From Cronobacter condimenti 1330 (lineage in GTDB: Bacteria > Pseudomonadota > Gammaproteobacteria > Enterobacterales > Enterobacteriaceae), in the NCBI RefSeq assembly GCF_001277255.1, contig NZ_CP012265.1, positions 62,001 through 126,000 on the forward strand: a stretch of 64,000 nucleotides of DNA, written 5' to 3'. Below, in pieces: positions 34,657-41,759 of the stretch. The translations under genes were made by a program, and so were the position numbers. The stretch's first letter is position 1, and each line of letters opens with the position of its first letter. Below the pieces are notes generated by a model. It saw nothing but the letters and a program-made list of their open reading frames with translations. It searched no databases and was not told the origin of the DNA.

Positions 34657-34905
34657 CTAGCGGGTCAGATTAGCGATGCGGGCAAGAAACGTATTCCACT
34701 GTGATTTCAGCATGTCGATATGCGTTTTCTTAAGCGCAATGAGCGAGGTCGGATCGCTGCCCGCGCGTACCTGGCTGGTGAACCCCGCAAACCACGCGCG
34801 CGCCGCTGCTCTGTGCGGTAACCACAAGAAAGCCCTGCTCTCAGGAAATCCATGAGCGTCATGCATTTCCTGAGCGCAGGGCTTTCTTGTGGTCACTGTA
34901 TTCAT
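34657..34905 (-). pseudogene. C-terminal remnant of an unknown gene interrupted by an inverted repeat
   Basis: A minus-strand frame ends at 34657 with a protein-like tail (AWFAGFTSQVRAGSDPTSLI, then MLKSQWNTFLARIANL). Its upstream half falls within a 73-base inverted repeat (34821-34893), where the protein character is lost. I infer that a larger gene was truncated and its 3' end left here. I do not recognise the family. Confidence 0.4.
34821..34893. repeat. 73-bp near-perfect inverted repeat
   Basis: Two 29-base arms (34821-34849 and 34865-34893) match with a single difference; they begin ACCACAAGAAAGCCCTGC. The 15-base centre itself contains CATGA and TCATG, so the whole can fold as one long hairpin. 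No T run follows either side, so it is not a plain terminator. It may be a mobile palindromic repeat. Confidence 0.85.
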
Positions 34906-35498
34906 CCGTCTTTTGTGCTCCAGAGCGGTTCTCGCTCAATACCTATGTGTTCTTTATTAAAAGATTTTTCCGCGTTGTGCCTTCGTGCCTCAGGTGAGCG
35001 TATGCGGAAAACGCGGCGATTAAGATTAGGCTGAATTACTGCCAGGGCGGTTTACTTCGTAACTAATCACCACGCTAATATTTCATATTCGAAGGATAAT
35101 TCAGCATTTAGGATAAATCGCAGGTTCGGTGTTTTATTCAAAACATTCCGATTAATAAAAACGGTTTGTTTTATAACGTATTATTTTCGGTGGCCAGTAT
35201 TCTGCAAACGTTATGAGAATTTTTTATTTTGCCGCGTAATAAGTTTCTGTTTTGAACTTGCCGAAATCCATAGCTTTATTTTTGTGATCATTAACACACC
35301 CTTATCCAGAAAGTCGTCATGTATCGGCAATAAAAATGAAACAGATACAGGATATACGCTGAATTAATTCGAATGAGATTCGTCTTAATTTCCGGGGCGG
35401 TATTGTTAAGCGATTTGAATAAACTTAGAGTGAATCCGAATTATTTGCCCACGGGCTCTGCTTATTCTCACCTGCTATCTGATAACAAGGAGTATTAC
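34906..35498. other. AT-rich upstream region of the hcp-effector pair
   Basis: About 590 bases with no convincing gene. Lower GC than the neighbourhood, with long A/T tracts. It presumably holds the hcp promoter and a long 5' leader. No specific operator was recognised. Confidence 0.35.
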
Positions 35499-35981
35499 AT
35501 GGCTATTGATATGTTCCTGAAAGTGGAAGGCGTTACTGGCGAATCCAAAGATGCTAACCATTCCAACTGGATCGACGTGCTTTCTTTTAACTGGGGCGCG
35601 GCACAGCCGGGAAATATGGCGGTAGGTGGCGGCGGCGGCGCCGGCAAAGTTAACTTTCAGGATTTAGCCGTGCAGGCCATTGTCGATAAAGGCACGCCTG
35701 CTATTTTGAAATTCTGTGCAGGCGGTAAGCACGTGAATAAAGTTGAGCTTTCCGTTTGTAAAGCGGGCGGGCAGCAGGTGGAATATTCAAAAATCGTTCT
35801 GGAAGATGTGTTGGTCACCCGCACGGAATTTACCGGCGTGGGGCAAACCGATACCGTAATGGTGAATTATTACTTCCAGGCGGCGAAAGTTAACTTCCAT
35901 TACTGGGAACAGTCAAACCAGGGTACCAAAGGCGCTGAAACGAAAGCCGGTTGGGATATCAAACAGAATAAAGAACTCTGA
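35499..35981 (+). CDS. hcp: Hcp, type VI secretion tube/effector-carrier protein
   Basis: A 160-residue Hcp. It begins MAIDMFLKVEGVTGESKDAN, continues IDVLSFNWGAAQPGNMAVGGG and ends in KAGWDIKQNKEL, the enterobacterial Hcp pattern. Hcp forms hexameric rings that stack as the inner tube and carry small effectors in their lumen. AAGGAG lies upstream of 35499. No other T6SS structural gene is in the window, so it is an orphan hcp. It is 18 bases before a gene of unknown function, a common effector arrangement. Confidence 0.92.
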   Translation: MAIDMFLKVEGVTGESKDANHSNWIDVLSFNWGAAQPGNMAVGGGGGAGKVNFQDLAVQAIVDKGTPAILKFCAGGKHVNKVELSVCKAGGQQVEYSKIVLEDVLVTRTEFTGVGQTDTVMVNYYFQAAKVNFHYWEQSNQGTKGAETKAGWDIKQNKEL

Positions 35982-35999
35982 TAAGAAAGGAGTGGCAAG

Positions 36000-36938
36000 A
36001 TGGCAGAAATTAACTCCATGATAAATGCCCTTCTTTCCGATCGGTCTTACTTTAATGAACAAGAAATACATACCATTATCGACTTCGTGAATGAACTCGA
36101 TGATGATATGCTGTATCAGTTTGAAAATGCTGAAGAACGCAGCGTAATGTATAGCTATGAGCAATTACTGGCCAGCTCCCGACCTGTTGGAATCAATAAC
36201 GGCGGGCGCGATCTGGAAATGGGATTACTCAATTCCGGAACGAATAATACTATTCAGAATAACCGCCAGTTCTTTGACCGGTATAATACTCGCGTTCCTC
36301 GCATGGGCGGACGTGGGGGCAACATTTATAATGAGGCCACTAAAATCAGCTATGATTTTGCCGGTAAAATTATCACAGGGATTGGTGGGATGTTTGGCGC
36401 TTCCGCGGGGGTTGCCGCGACGGTCACATCCGGTACCGCCGCGGCAAACGCGGCTTCCTCTCTGGGCGTGCGCACTGCCTTTCTGGCCGCAGGGGGTGTT
36501 TGCGGCGTCGTGGGCGGGGTACTGGTGCTCCTGCGCAATACGTTGTCAGACCGGCAGACGGCGAATAACAAACGCTTTCTGGAAACCGTAAAAAAAGCCG
36601 TGAAAGTGCGTAATAAAGTGAATAAGTTTTTCGAAGAGACCAATAACAAGGTGGTGAAAGATCCGGCGAAAGCGAAAACACAGCTTGAATCCGGTATTGC
36701 CTCACACCCGGCCCGTTTTGCGGCAGGCCCAGGCGGCACGACGGTTTACGCCGATTTGTCGCCGGTCGAAAAGCTCATCACCGAGGATTTCGCGGCGCAG
36801 CACTATGATATCCGCTCAAAAGTGGTTATCAGTCGTGGCAACCCGTGGCACATCACGCTCACTACGCTTCGCGGCGGCACTAAGCAGTTCACTCAGGAAG
36901 AGATGACCATTCTGCAGAATATCGCAAGCCGGTTGTAA
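36000..36938 (+). CDS. Candidate Hcp-delivered membrane-active effector (unknown family)
   Basis: A 312-residue protein I do not recognise. Residues 1-60 are acidic and helical, and 61-115 polar. Residues about 120-179 are a Gly/Ala-rich hydrophobic stretch that could form two membrane-inserting helices. Residues 190-235 are a basic helical region and 240-312 a small mixed fold (PVEKLITEDF, WHITLTTL). It is translated right after hcp, with AAGGAG before its start. An ion-channel or pore effector is a reasonable guess. No immunity gene follows. Confidence 0.7.
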   Translation: MAEINSMINALLSDRSYFNEQEIHTIIDFVNELDDDMLYQFENAEERSVMYSYEQLLASSRPVGINNGGRDLEMGLLNSGTNNTIQNNRQFFDRYNTRVPRMGGRGGNIYNEATKISYDFAGKIITGIGGMFGASAGVAATVTSGTAAANAASSLGVRTAFLAAGGVCGVVGGVLVLLRNTLSDRQTANNKRFLETVKKAVKVRNKVNKFFEETNNKVVKDPAKAKTQLESGIASHPARFAAGPGGTTVYADLSPVEKLITEDFAAQHYDIRSKVVISRGNPWHITLTTLRGGTKQFTQEEMTILQNIASRL

Positions 36939-37154
36939 CACCGCCTATTGCGGTGCCGTCACGGCGCAATCTCCCGCGCGTTATCAGGCGGCGGCGTCAG
37001 CCCCGCCACATCACCCTGTCTTCAACCGTTCTATTACCCTGCATCATACCCGGCCCATTTTTATATGAATTTCGCATAACGCCCCTTAAAAATGGCATGA
37101 CGCCAGTGTGGCGTCCACACTTGGCCTGTGTTCAACAGATACAGGAGAATCAAG

Positions 37155-37478
37155 ATGTCATTACAGTATTCGGAATGTATTGAAGCCTGTTACGCCTGTG
37201 CGACCGCCTGCGACAATTGCGCAGCATCCTGCCTGAAAGAAAGCGATCTCGACATGATGCGTGAATGCATTCGGCTGGATATGCAGTGCGCCAGCTTATG
37301 CCGCCTCGCCGCACAATTTATGGCGCTGGACAGCGAATTTGCCCGCGCACTTTGCCAGATCTGCGCCGATATTTGTCAGAAATGTGGCGAAACGTGTGGT
37401 AAACACCAGGCGGATCACTGCCAGGCCTGTTCGCGTGCCTGCCTGCACTGCGCGCAAGTCTGCCGCAGCATGAATTAA
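37155..37478 (+). CDS. Four-helix Cys-rich copper-binding protein (DUF326/Csp-like)
   Basis: A 107-residue protein with about 18 cysteines in CxxxC patterns on predicted helices (YSECIEACYACATACDNC at the start; CQICADICQKCGETC later). This is the DUF326 family of four-helix-bundle proteins that store Cu(I), such as cytosolic Csp3 and YhjQ. No signal peptide is evident. AGGAG precedes the ATG at 37155. It is alone, between the effector candidate and trkH. Confidence 0.85.
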   Translation: MSLQYSECIEACYACATACDNCAASCLKESDLDMMRECIRLDMQCASLCRLAAQFMALDSEFARALCQICADICQKCGETCGKHQADHCQACSRACLHCAQVCRSMN

Positions 37479-37660
37479 GCACAACCTCTGTATGACCGTT
37501 GTGCGAGAGGATCGTTATCACGCCGTACAGGGATGTACGTAGCCCAGGGCGTTGCGCTGAAAATCACCGTTTGACAGAGCTTGTTCCCCTTTTTTACAAC
37601 ATTTTTATACGTGACGCGGTTTAATGACATAACTTGCGAATACTCTCTTGAGGCCTGGTT

Positions 37661-39136
37661 TTGCTACGTCACGCTCCCGCGCATGTTTCGCGTCCAGCTA
37701 TCGTTATTCATCTTTGCGGTTTTTTAGTCTTTCTCTACAGTTTTTCAATGTTGCCGCCGATGGTGGTGGCGCTGTTTTGTAAAGATCGCAGCTACTTTTC
37801 GTTTCTGGTCACGTTTATCACGTTTTTTATTCCCGGTTGTACCGCCTGGCTTGCCACGCGACGGCATATCGCGCCGCTCAAAACCCGTGATGGTTTTCTG
37901 ATTATCGTCCTGTTTTGGCTGCTGTTTTCTCTCATCAGCGCTATGCCGTTCTGGCTTGATAAGGCGCTTGGTCTGAATGCCGCACAGGCCCTGTTTGAAG
38001 GGGTATCCGGGATAACCACCACCGGCGCCACCATCATTAATGATGTCAGTGGGTTACCAAAACCTTTTCTCTATTATCGCGCGCAGCTGAATTTCATTGG
38101 GGGGTTAGGCGTTATCGTGCTGGCCGTTGCGGTACTGCCGTTGCTGGGAATTGGCGGTATGAAGCTCTATCAGTCGGAGATGCCAGGCCCGTTTAAGGAA
38201 GAGCGCCTGACGCCGCGCCTTGCAGATACTTCCCGCACGTTATGGCTCACCTACCTGATGCTGGGTATCGCCTGTTGCGCCGCTTACATGCTGGCCGGCA
38301 TGCCCTGGTTTGATGCTTTATGTCACGGGCTTTCTACCGTCTCGCTTGGCGGATTTTCCACGCGTAACGAAAGCATCGGCTTTTATAACAGCTACCCCAT
38401 CGAACTGGTGGCCGGACTGTTTTCCTTGCTCTCGGCAGTCAACTTCACCGTCTGGTTCGTTGCCTTTACCCGGCGCACACTAAAACCCTTTCGCCGCAAT
38501 GCCGAACTGCATTTTTTCCTTCTGGTTACGCTGATTGTGGTTCTGCTGACGGCCTGGCAGGTATGGCACAAAGGCATGTACGATCTGACCGGCAGCCTGG
38601 TGCACGCTTTCTTTCTCGCAAGTTCAATGATCACCGATAATGGCCTGACGACCGGGGATTACGCGAGCTGGCCCTCACATACGATAGTCCTGTTGCTGCT
38701 TGCGAGTTTTTTTGGCGGCTGCGTAGGGTCGACCTGCGGTGGCATTAAAGCGCTGCGCTTTCTTATCCTCTTTAAACAGAGCCGTAATGAAGTGCATCAA
38801 CTGGCGCACCCGCGGGCCATACTCAGCCTGCATGTCGGTAAAAGCGTGGTGAATGAAAGAGTGCTGCGCTCGGTGTGCAGTTTTTTCTTCCTGTATATGC
38901 TGGTCAGCATCGGGTTTATCTGGGCACTCACGTCAATGGGTTATGACTTGCTGAGTGCTTTTGGCACCGTGGCGGCCTGCATTAACAATATGGGGCTGGG
39001 GTTCGGCGTGACGGCGGCGAGCTTCGATACGCTTAATGACGGCGCGAAATATCTGATGTGTCTGGCGATGATCCTGGGCCGCCTTGAGATTTACCCGTTC
39101 CTTATCCTTCTCTCACGCTTTTTCTGGCGCTCCTGA
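37661..39136 (+). CDS. TrkH-family potassium uptake protein (extra paralogue)
   Basis: A 491-residue K+ transporter with four membrane-pore-membrane units. Filter loops are visible: GITTTGATI, STVSLGGFST, MITDNGLTTG and NNMGLGF. The third differs from the usual TAGFT. The TTG start at 37661 is preceded by GAGG; no better start is seen. E. coli TrkH is 483 residues, so the length is full. No trkA or trkG is near. It may be a second Trk system with altered gating, under its own control. Confidence 0.85.
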   Translation: MLRHAPAHVSRPAIVIHLCGFLVFLYSFSMLPPMVVALFCKDRSYFSFLVTFITFFIPGCTAWLATRRHIAPLKTRDGFLIIVLFWLLFSLISAMPFWLDKALGLNAAQALFEGVSGITTTGATIINDVSGLPKPFLYYRAQLNFIGGLGVIVLAVAVLPLLGIGGMKLYQSEMPGPFKEERLTPRLADTSRTLWLTYLMLGIACCAAYMLAGMPWFDALCHGLSTVSLGGFSTRNESIGFYNSYPIELVAGLFSLLSAVNFTVWFVAFTRRTLKPFRRNAELHFFLLVTLIVVLLTAWQVWHKGMYDLTGSLVHAFFLASSMITDNGLTTGDYASWPSHTIVLLLLASFFGGCVGSTCGGIKALRFLILFKQSRNEVHQLAHPRAILSLHVGKSVVNERVLRSVCSFFFLYMLVSIGFIWALTSMGYDLLSAFGTVAACINNMGLGFGVTAASFDTLNDGAKYLMCLAMILGRLEIYPFLILLSRFFWRS

Positions 39137-39150
39137 TATTCGCTGGTACC

Positions 39151-39179
39151 AGGTGCCTTCATCAGAAGGCGCCTTTTTA
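39151..39179 (+). terminator. Terminator after trkH-like gene
   Basis: AGGTGCCTTC and GAAGGCGCCT with loop ATCA, followed by T5. One G-U pair in the stem. It lies 15 bases after the stop. Confidence 0.8.
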
Positions 39180-39190
39180 TTGGCTCATCA

Positions 39191-39601
39191 TCACGCCGGT
39201 GGAATGACGATATCGCCGTCCTCTTTCGTAAAGGGCTCTTGCTGCGGGTCGGGCAGGATGGTGAGGACCACTTCGGACGGGCGGCACAGACGCGTGCCGA
39301 GCGGAGTCACCACGACAGGGCGATTAATCAAAATCGGATGCGCCAGCATCGCGTCCAGCAGCGTATCATCACTGAAGGTGTCCGCATCCAGCCCGAGCGT
39401 TTGATATGGCTCGACATTCTTGCGTAGCAAGTCGCGTACGCTGATGCCCATCTCAGTGATGCGTTGTACAAGCTCAGCGCGCGTGGGCGGTGTTTCCAGA
39501 TAAAGAATCACGGTTGGCTCCACACCGCTGTTGCGGATAAGCCCCAATGTGTTGCGCGAGGTGCCGCAGTCGGGGTTGTGGTAAATCGTAATCGGGGTCA
39601 T
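39191..39601 (-). CDS. arsC: Glutaredoxin-coupled arsenate reductase
   Basis: A 136-residue ArsC. The active-site loop is YHNPDCGTSRNTL with catalytic Cys12, and the RPVVVTPLGTRLCRP stretch carries the arsenate-binding arginines. It reduces arsenate to arsenite with glutathione and glutaredoxin, giving ArsB its substrate. It is the third gene of arsRBC, 43 bases after arsB. No arsD, arsA or arsH is present, so this is the three-gene chromosomal type. Confidence 0.94.
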   Translation of the reverse strand: MTPITIYHNPDCGTSRNTLGLIRNSGVEPTVILYLETPPTRAELVQRITEMGISVRDLLRKNVEPYQTLGLDADTFSDDTLLDAMLAHPILINRPVVVTPLGTRLCRPSEVVLTILPDPQQEPFTKEDGDIVIPPA

Positions 39602-39644
39602 CGCAGAACTCCGTCAGGGCGCGTTGGCCGCGCCCGGGTTGAGG

Positions 39645-40928
39645 TTAAAAAGAGAGACGCAGGGCAAGGGCGGCAAGCGTTACCAGCAGAACCGGCACTG
39701 TCATCACAATGCCCACCCGGAAGTAATAGCCCCAGCTGATGGAAATATTCTTTTGGGCCAGCACATGCAGCCAGAGCAGGGTGGCGAGGCTACCAACAGG
39801 CGTAATTTTCGGGCCTAAATCGCAGCCAATAATATTGGCGTACACCATTGCCGATTTAATCACGCCGGTAGCACTGCTGGCGTCAATGGACAGCGCGCCG
39901 ATAAGCACCGTGGGCATGTTATTCATCACGGATGAGAGTGCGGCGGTGATAACACCGGTCCCGAGCGTCGCGCCCCAGATCCCGTGCTGCGCAAAGGTGT
40001 TAAGCAGTGCAGAGAGATAATCCGTCAGCCCGGCGTTACGCAGGCCATATACCACCAGATACATCCCCAGCGAGAAAACCACTATCTGCCACGGCGCGCC
40101 TTTCAGTACTTTGCGCGTATCGATAACGCGCCCCTGACGCGCCACCAGCCAGAGCAGTGCCGCTGCGCTGGCGGCCACCAGGCTGACGGGAACGCCGAGC
40201 GGCTCCAGCGCGAAGAAGCCCACCAGCAATAGCACCAGCACCAGCCAGCCTGTGGCAAACGTGCGGCGATCGCGGATGGCCTCCTGCGGTGTATGGAGCC
40301 GGGCGCGGTCATAGCTTGCCGGTATTTCGTTGCGGAAAAAGAGATGCAGCATGACCAGCGAGGCAAGTACCGAGGCGATATTCACCGGCACCATCACGGC
40401 GGCGTACTCACTAAAGCCGAGCGAGAAGAAATCCGCTGTGACGATATTCACCAGATTAGAGACAATCAGCGGCAGGCTGGCGGTATCGGCGATAAATCCG
40501 GCTGCCATAACAAAAGCCAGCGTGGCGCCGCGGCTGAAACCAAGCGCCAGCAGCATTGCAATCACAATTGGGGTCAGGATCAGCGCGGCACCGTCGTTGG
40601 CAAAGAGCGCCGCAACCATCGCACCCAGCAACAGTATCCAGGTGAACAGCCGCCGCCCTTTCCCCTTACCCCAGCGGGCGACATGCAGCGCGGCCCACTC
40701 GAAAAACCCACTTTCATCCAGCAGCAGGCTGATGATGATTACGGCGATAAATGTTGCAGTCGCGTTCCAGACTATCTCCCAGACCACAGGAATATCGCTA
40801 ATCTGCACGACGCCGGTCAGCAATGCCAGCGCTGCGCCGCCCGTTGCGCTCCAGCCGATACCAAGCCCTTTCGGCTGCCAGATAACCATCACCAGGGTCA
40901 GGATGAAAATTGCACCCGCCAGAAACAT
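39645..40928 (-). CDS. arsB: ArsB arsenite efflux permease
   Basis: A 427-residue 12-helix membrane transporter that extrudes arsenite and antimonite, using the proton gradient. The sequence is close to E. coli ArsB throughout, with conserved LFANDGAALILTPIVIAML, GFIADTASLPLIVSNLVNI and NIIGCDLGPKITPVGSL. Start at the ATG of MFLAGAIF (40928) with AAGGAG just upstream; an in-frame GTG five codons earlier is less likely. Between arsR and arsB lie 88 bases. Confidence 0.95.
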   Translation of the reverse strand: MFLAGAIFILTLVMVIWQPKGLGIGWSATGGAALALLTGVVQISDIPVVWEIVWNATATFIAVIIISLLLDESGFFEWAALHVARWGKGKGRRLFTWILLLGAMVAALFANDGAALILTPIVIAMLLALGFSRGATLAFVMAAGFIADTASLPLIVSNLVNIVTADFFSLGFSEYAAVMVPVNIASVLASLVMLHLFFRNEIPASYDRARLHTPQEAIRDRRTFATGWLVLVLLLVGFFALEPLGVPVSLVAASAAALLWLVARQGRVIDTRKVLKGAPWQIVVFSLGMYLVVYGLRNAGLTDYLSALLNTFAQHGIWGATLGTGVITAALSSVMNNMPTVLIGALSIDASSATGVIKSAMVYANIIGCDLGPKITPVGSLATLLWLHVLAQKNISISWGYYFRVGIVMTVPVLLVTLAALALRLSF

Positions 40929-41016
40929 ACCGTTCTCCTTCACTGAAAACCCGCCGTCACGCCAGCAGGTAAATACCCTTATGCATACGAAATTTCATAT
41001 GTGTAAGACTGCATTT

Positions 41017-41352
41017 TTAACCGCATACCCCGGTGCGCGGAGCATTCTGTGCCACCAGGCGTTCGAGAGTTTCCCGCTCGCATAAATACGCCTGTTCGAT
41101 AACGGCGGCGGCCCAGGCAGGCATATGCGGTGACAGACGATAGTAGATCCATTTACCGTCGCGGCGATCGCTGAGCAAACCGCTGTCACGCAGCGGCGCA
41201 AGATGGCGGGAAATTTTAGGCTGCGAGAGATTTAACGTGGCCGAAAGTTCGCAAACGCATAATTCTCCTTGCGCCCGCAGCAACAGCGTCAGATGCAGAC
41301 GGGTATCGTCGGCAAGGAGTTTAAACAGTTGTAACGGCGTCACTGGCGTCAT
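41017..41352 (-). CDS. arsR: ArsR arsenical-responsive repressor
   Basis: A 111-residue SmtB/ArsR repressor. The winged helix has LFKLLADDTRLHLTLLL, then LSQPKISRHLAPLRDSGLL. The metal site GELCVCELS keeps the two cysteines Cys-Val-Cys, but the third Cys found in E. coli R773/K-12 ArsR (CVCDLC) is Ser here. Two thiols can still bind arsenite. Start at MTPVTPLQLF (41352), preceded by AGGAGGG. An inverted repeat lies 58 bases upstream. Confidence 0.93.
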   Translation of the reverse strand: MTPVTPLQLFKLLADDTRLHLTLLLRAQGELCVCELSATLNLSQPKISRHLAPLRDSGLLSDRRDGKWIYYRLSPHMPAWAAAVIEQAYLCERETLERLVAQNAPRTGVCG

Positions 41353-41409
41353 GTGGCCCTCCTGGAACAAAGGAGGGCAGTGTGGATCGCAACGCGTACA
41401 CCGTCAATT

Positions 41410-41433
41410 ACATATTCATTTTTTCGAATATGT
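41410..41433. promoter_or_regulatory. ArsR operator (inverted repeat upstream of arsR)
   Basis: ACATATTC (41410-41417) and GAATATGT (41426-41433) are exact reverse complements with an 8-base AT-rich spacer, in the promoter position of arsR. A related CATATGTG lies in the arsR-arsB gap (near 40996). Confidence 0.65.
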
Positions 41434-41689
41434 GTGGCGGGTTACTGATAGCGTTGTTGCGCGAGTACGCGTTGCAGTTGGTCGCGCGCGTCGCCTTGCA
41501 GACCGCACAGCACTTCCGGCAGGCAAGGGGCCGTGACGCACCCTGGCAGGATCCTCCGTCAGCACACCTGCGCAAACCCGCGTTCTGGCAACCCAGCTGA
41601 TACCGCTTCAGTTACCCGCCGTCATACTTTGATGTGGCAAAGAGCGGAACCCAGCGGTTACCGTAATTTGTAAATATCTTACATTTTTG

Positions 41690-41705
41690 TGTGATCTCTA
41701 TCATA
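41690..41705. promoter_or_regulatory. CRP-like site upstream of the TonB receptor gene
   Basis: TGTGATCTCTATCATA matches TGTGA-N6-TCACA with one mismatch, 55 bases before the start codon. It is a likely activator position, though it is a prediction only. Confidence 0.4.
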
Positions 41706-41718
41706 AGTTTGCCTGCAT

Positions 41719-41754
41719 AATGATCGTAATATAAATTTTTATATAACGATCATT
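41719..41754. promoter_or_regulatory. 36-bp palindrome before the TonB receptor gene
   Basis: Two 17-base arms, beginning AATGATCGT and ending ACGATCATT, with one mismatch and a 2-base centre. It ends 5 bases before the start codon, so a bound regulator or an RNA hairpin would block translation or transcription. It is not a good match to the Fur consensus. Confidence 0.75.
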
Positions 41755-41759
41755 GATAC

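Noticed and set aside
37155..37478. Immunity gene for the hcp-linked effector
   Set aside because: It is a Cys-rich copper-binding protein with a separate start and 216 bases of spacer; no sign of an immunity role.
40293..40946. 217-codon plus-strand frame opposite arsB
   Set aside because: It is a shadow of arsB and has the same biased composition with no motif.
41719..41754. Fur box before the TonB receptor
   Set aside because: Only short parts resemble GATAATGATAATCATTATC; the centre is AT-rich and the arms fit a different palindrome.
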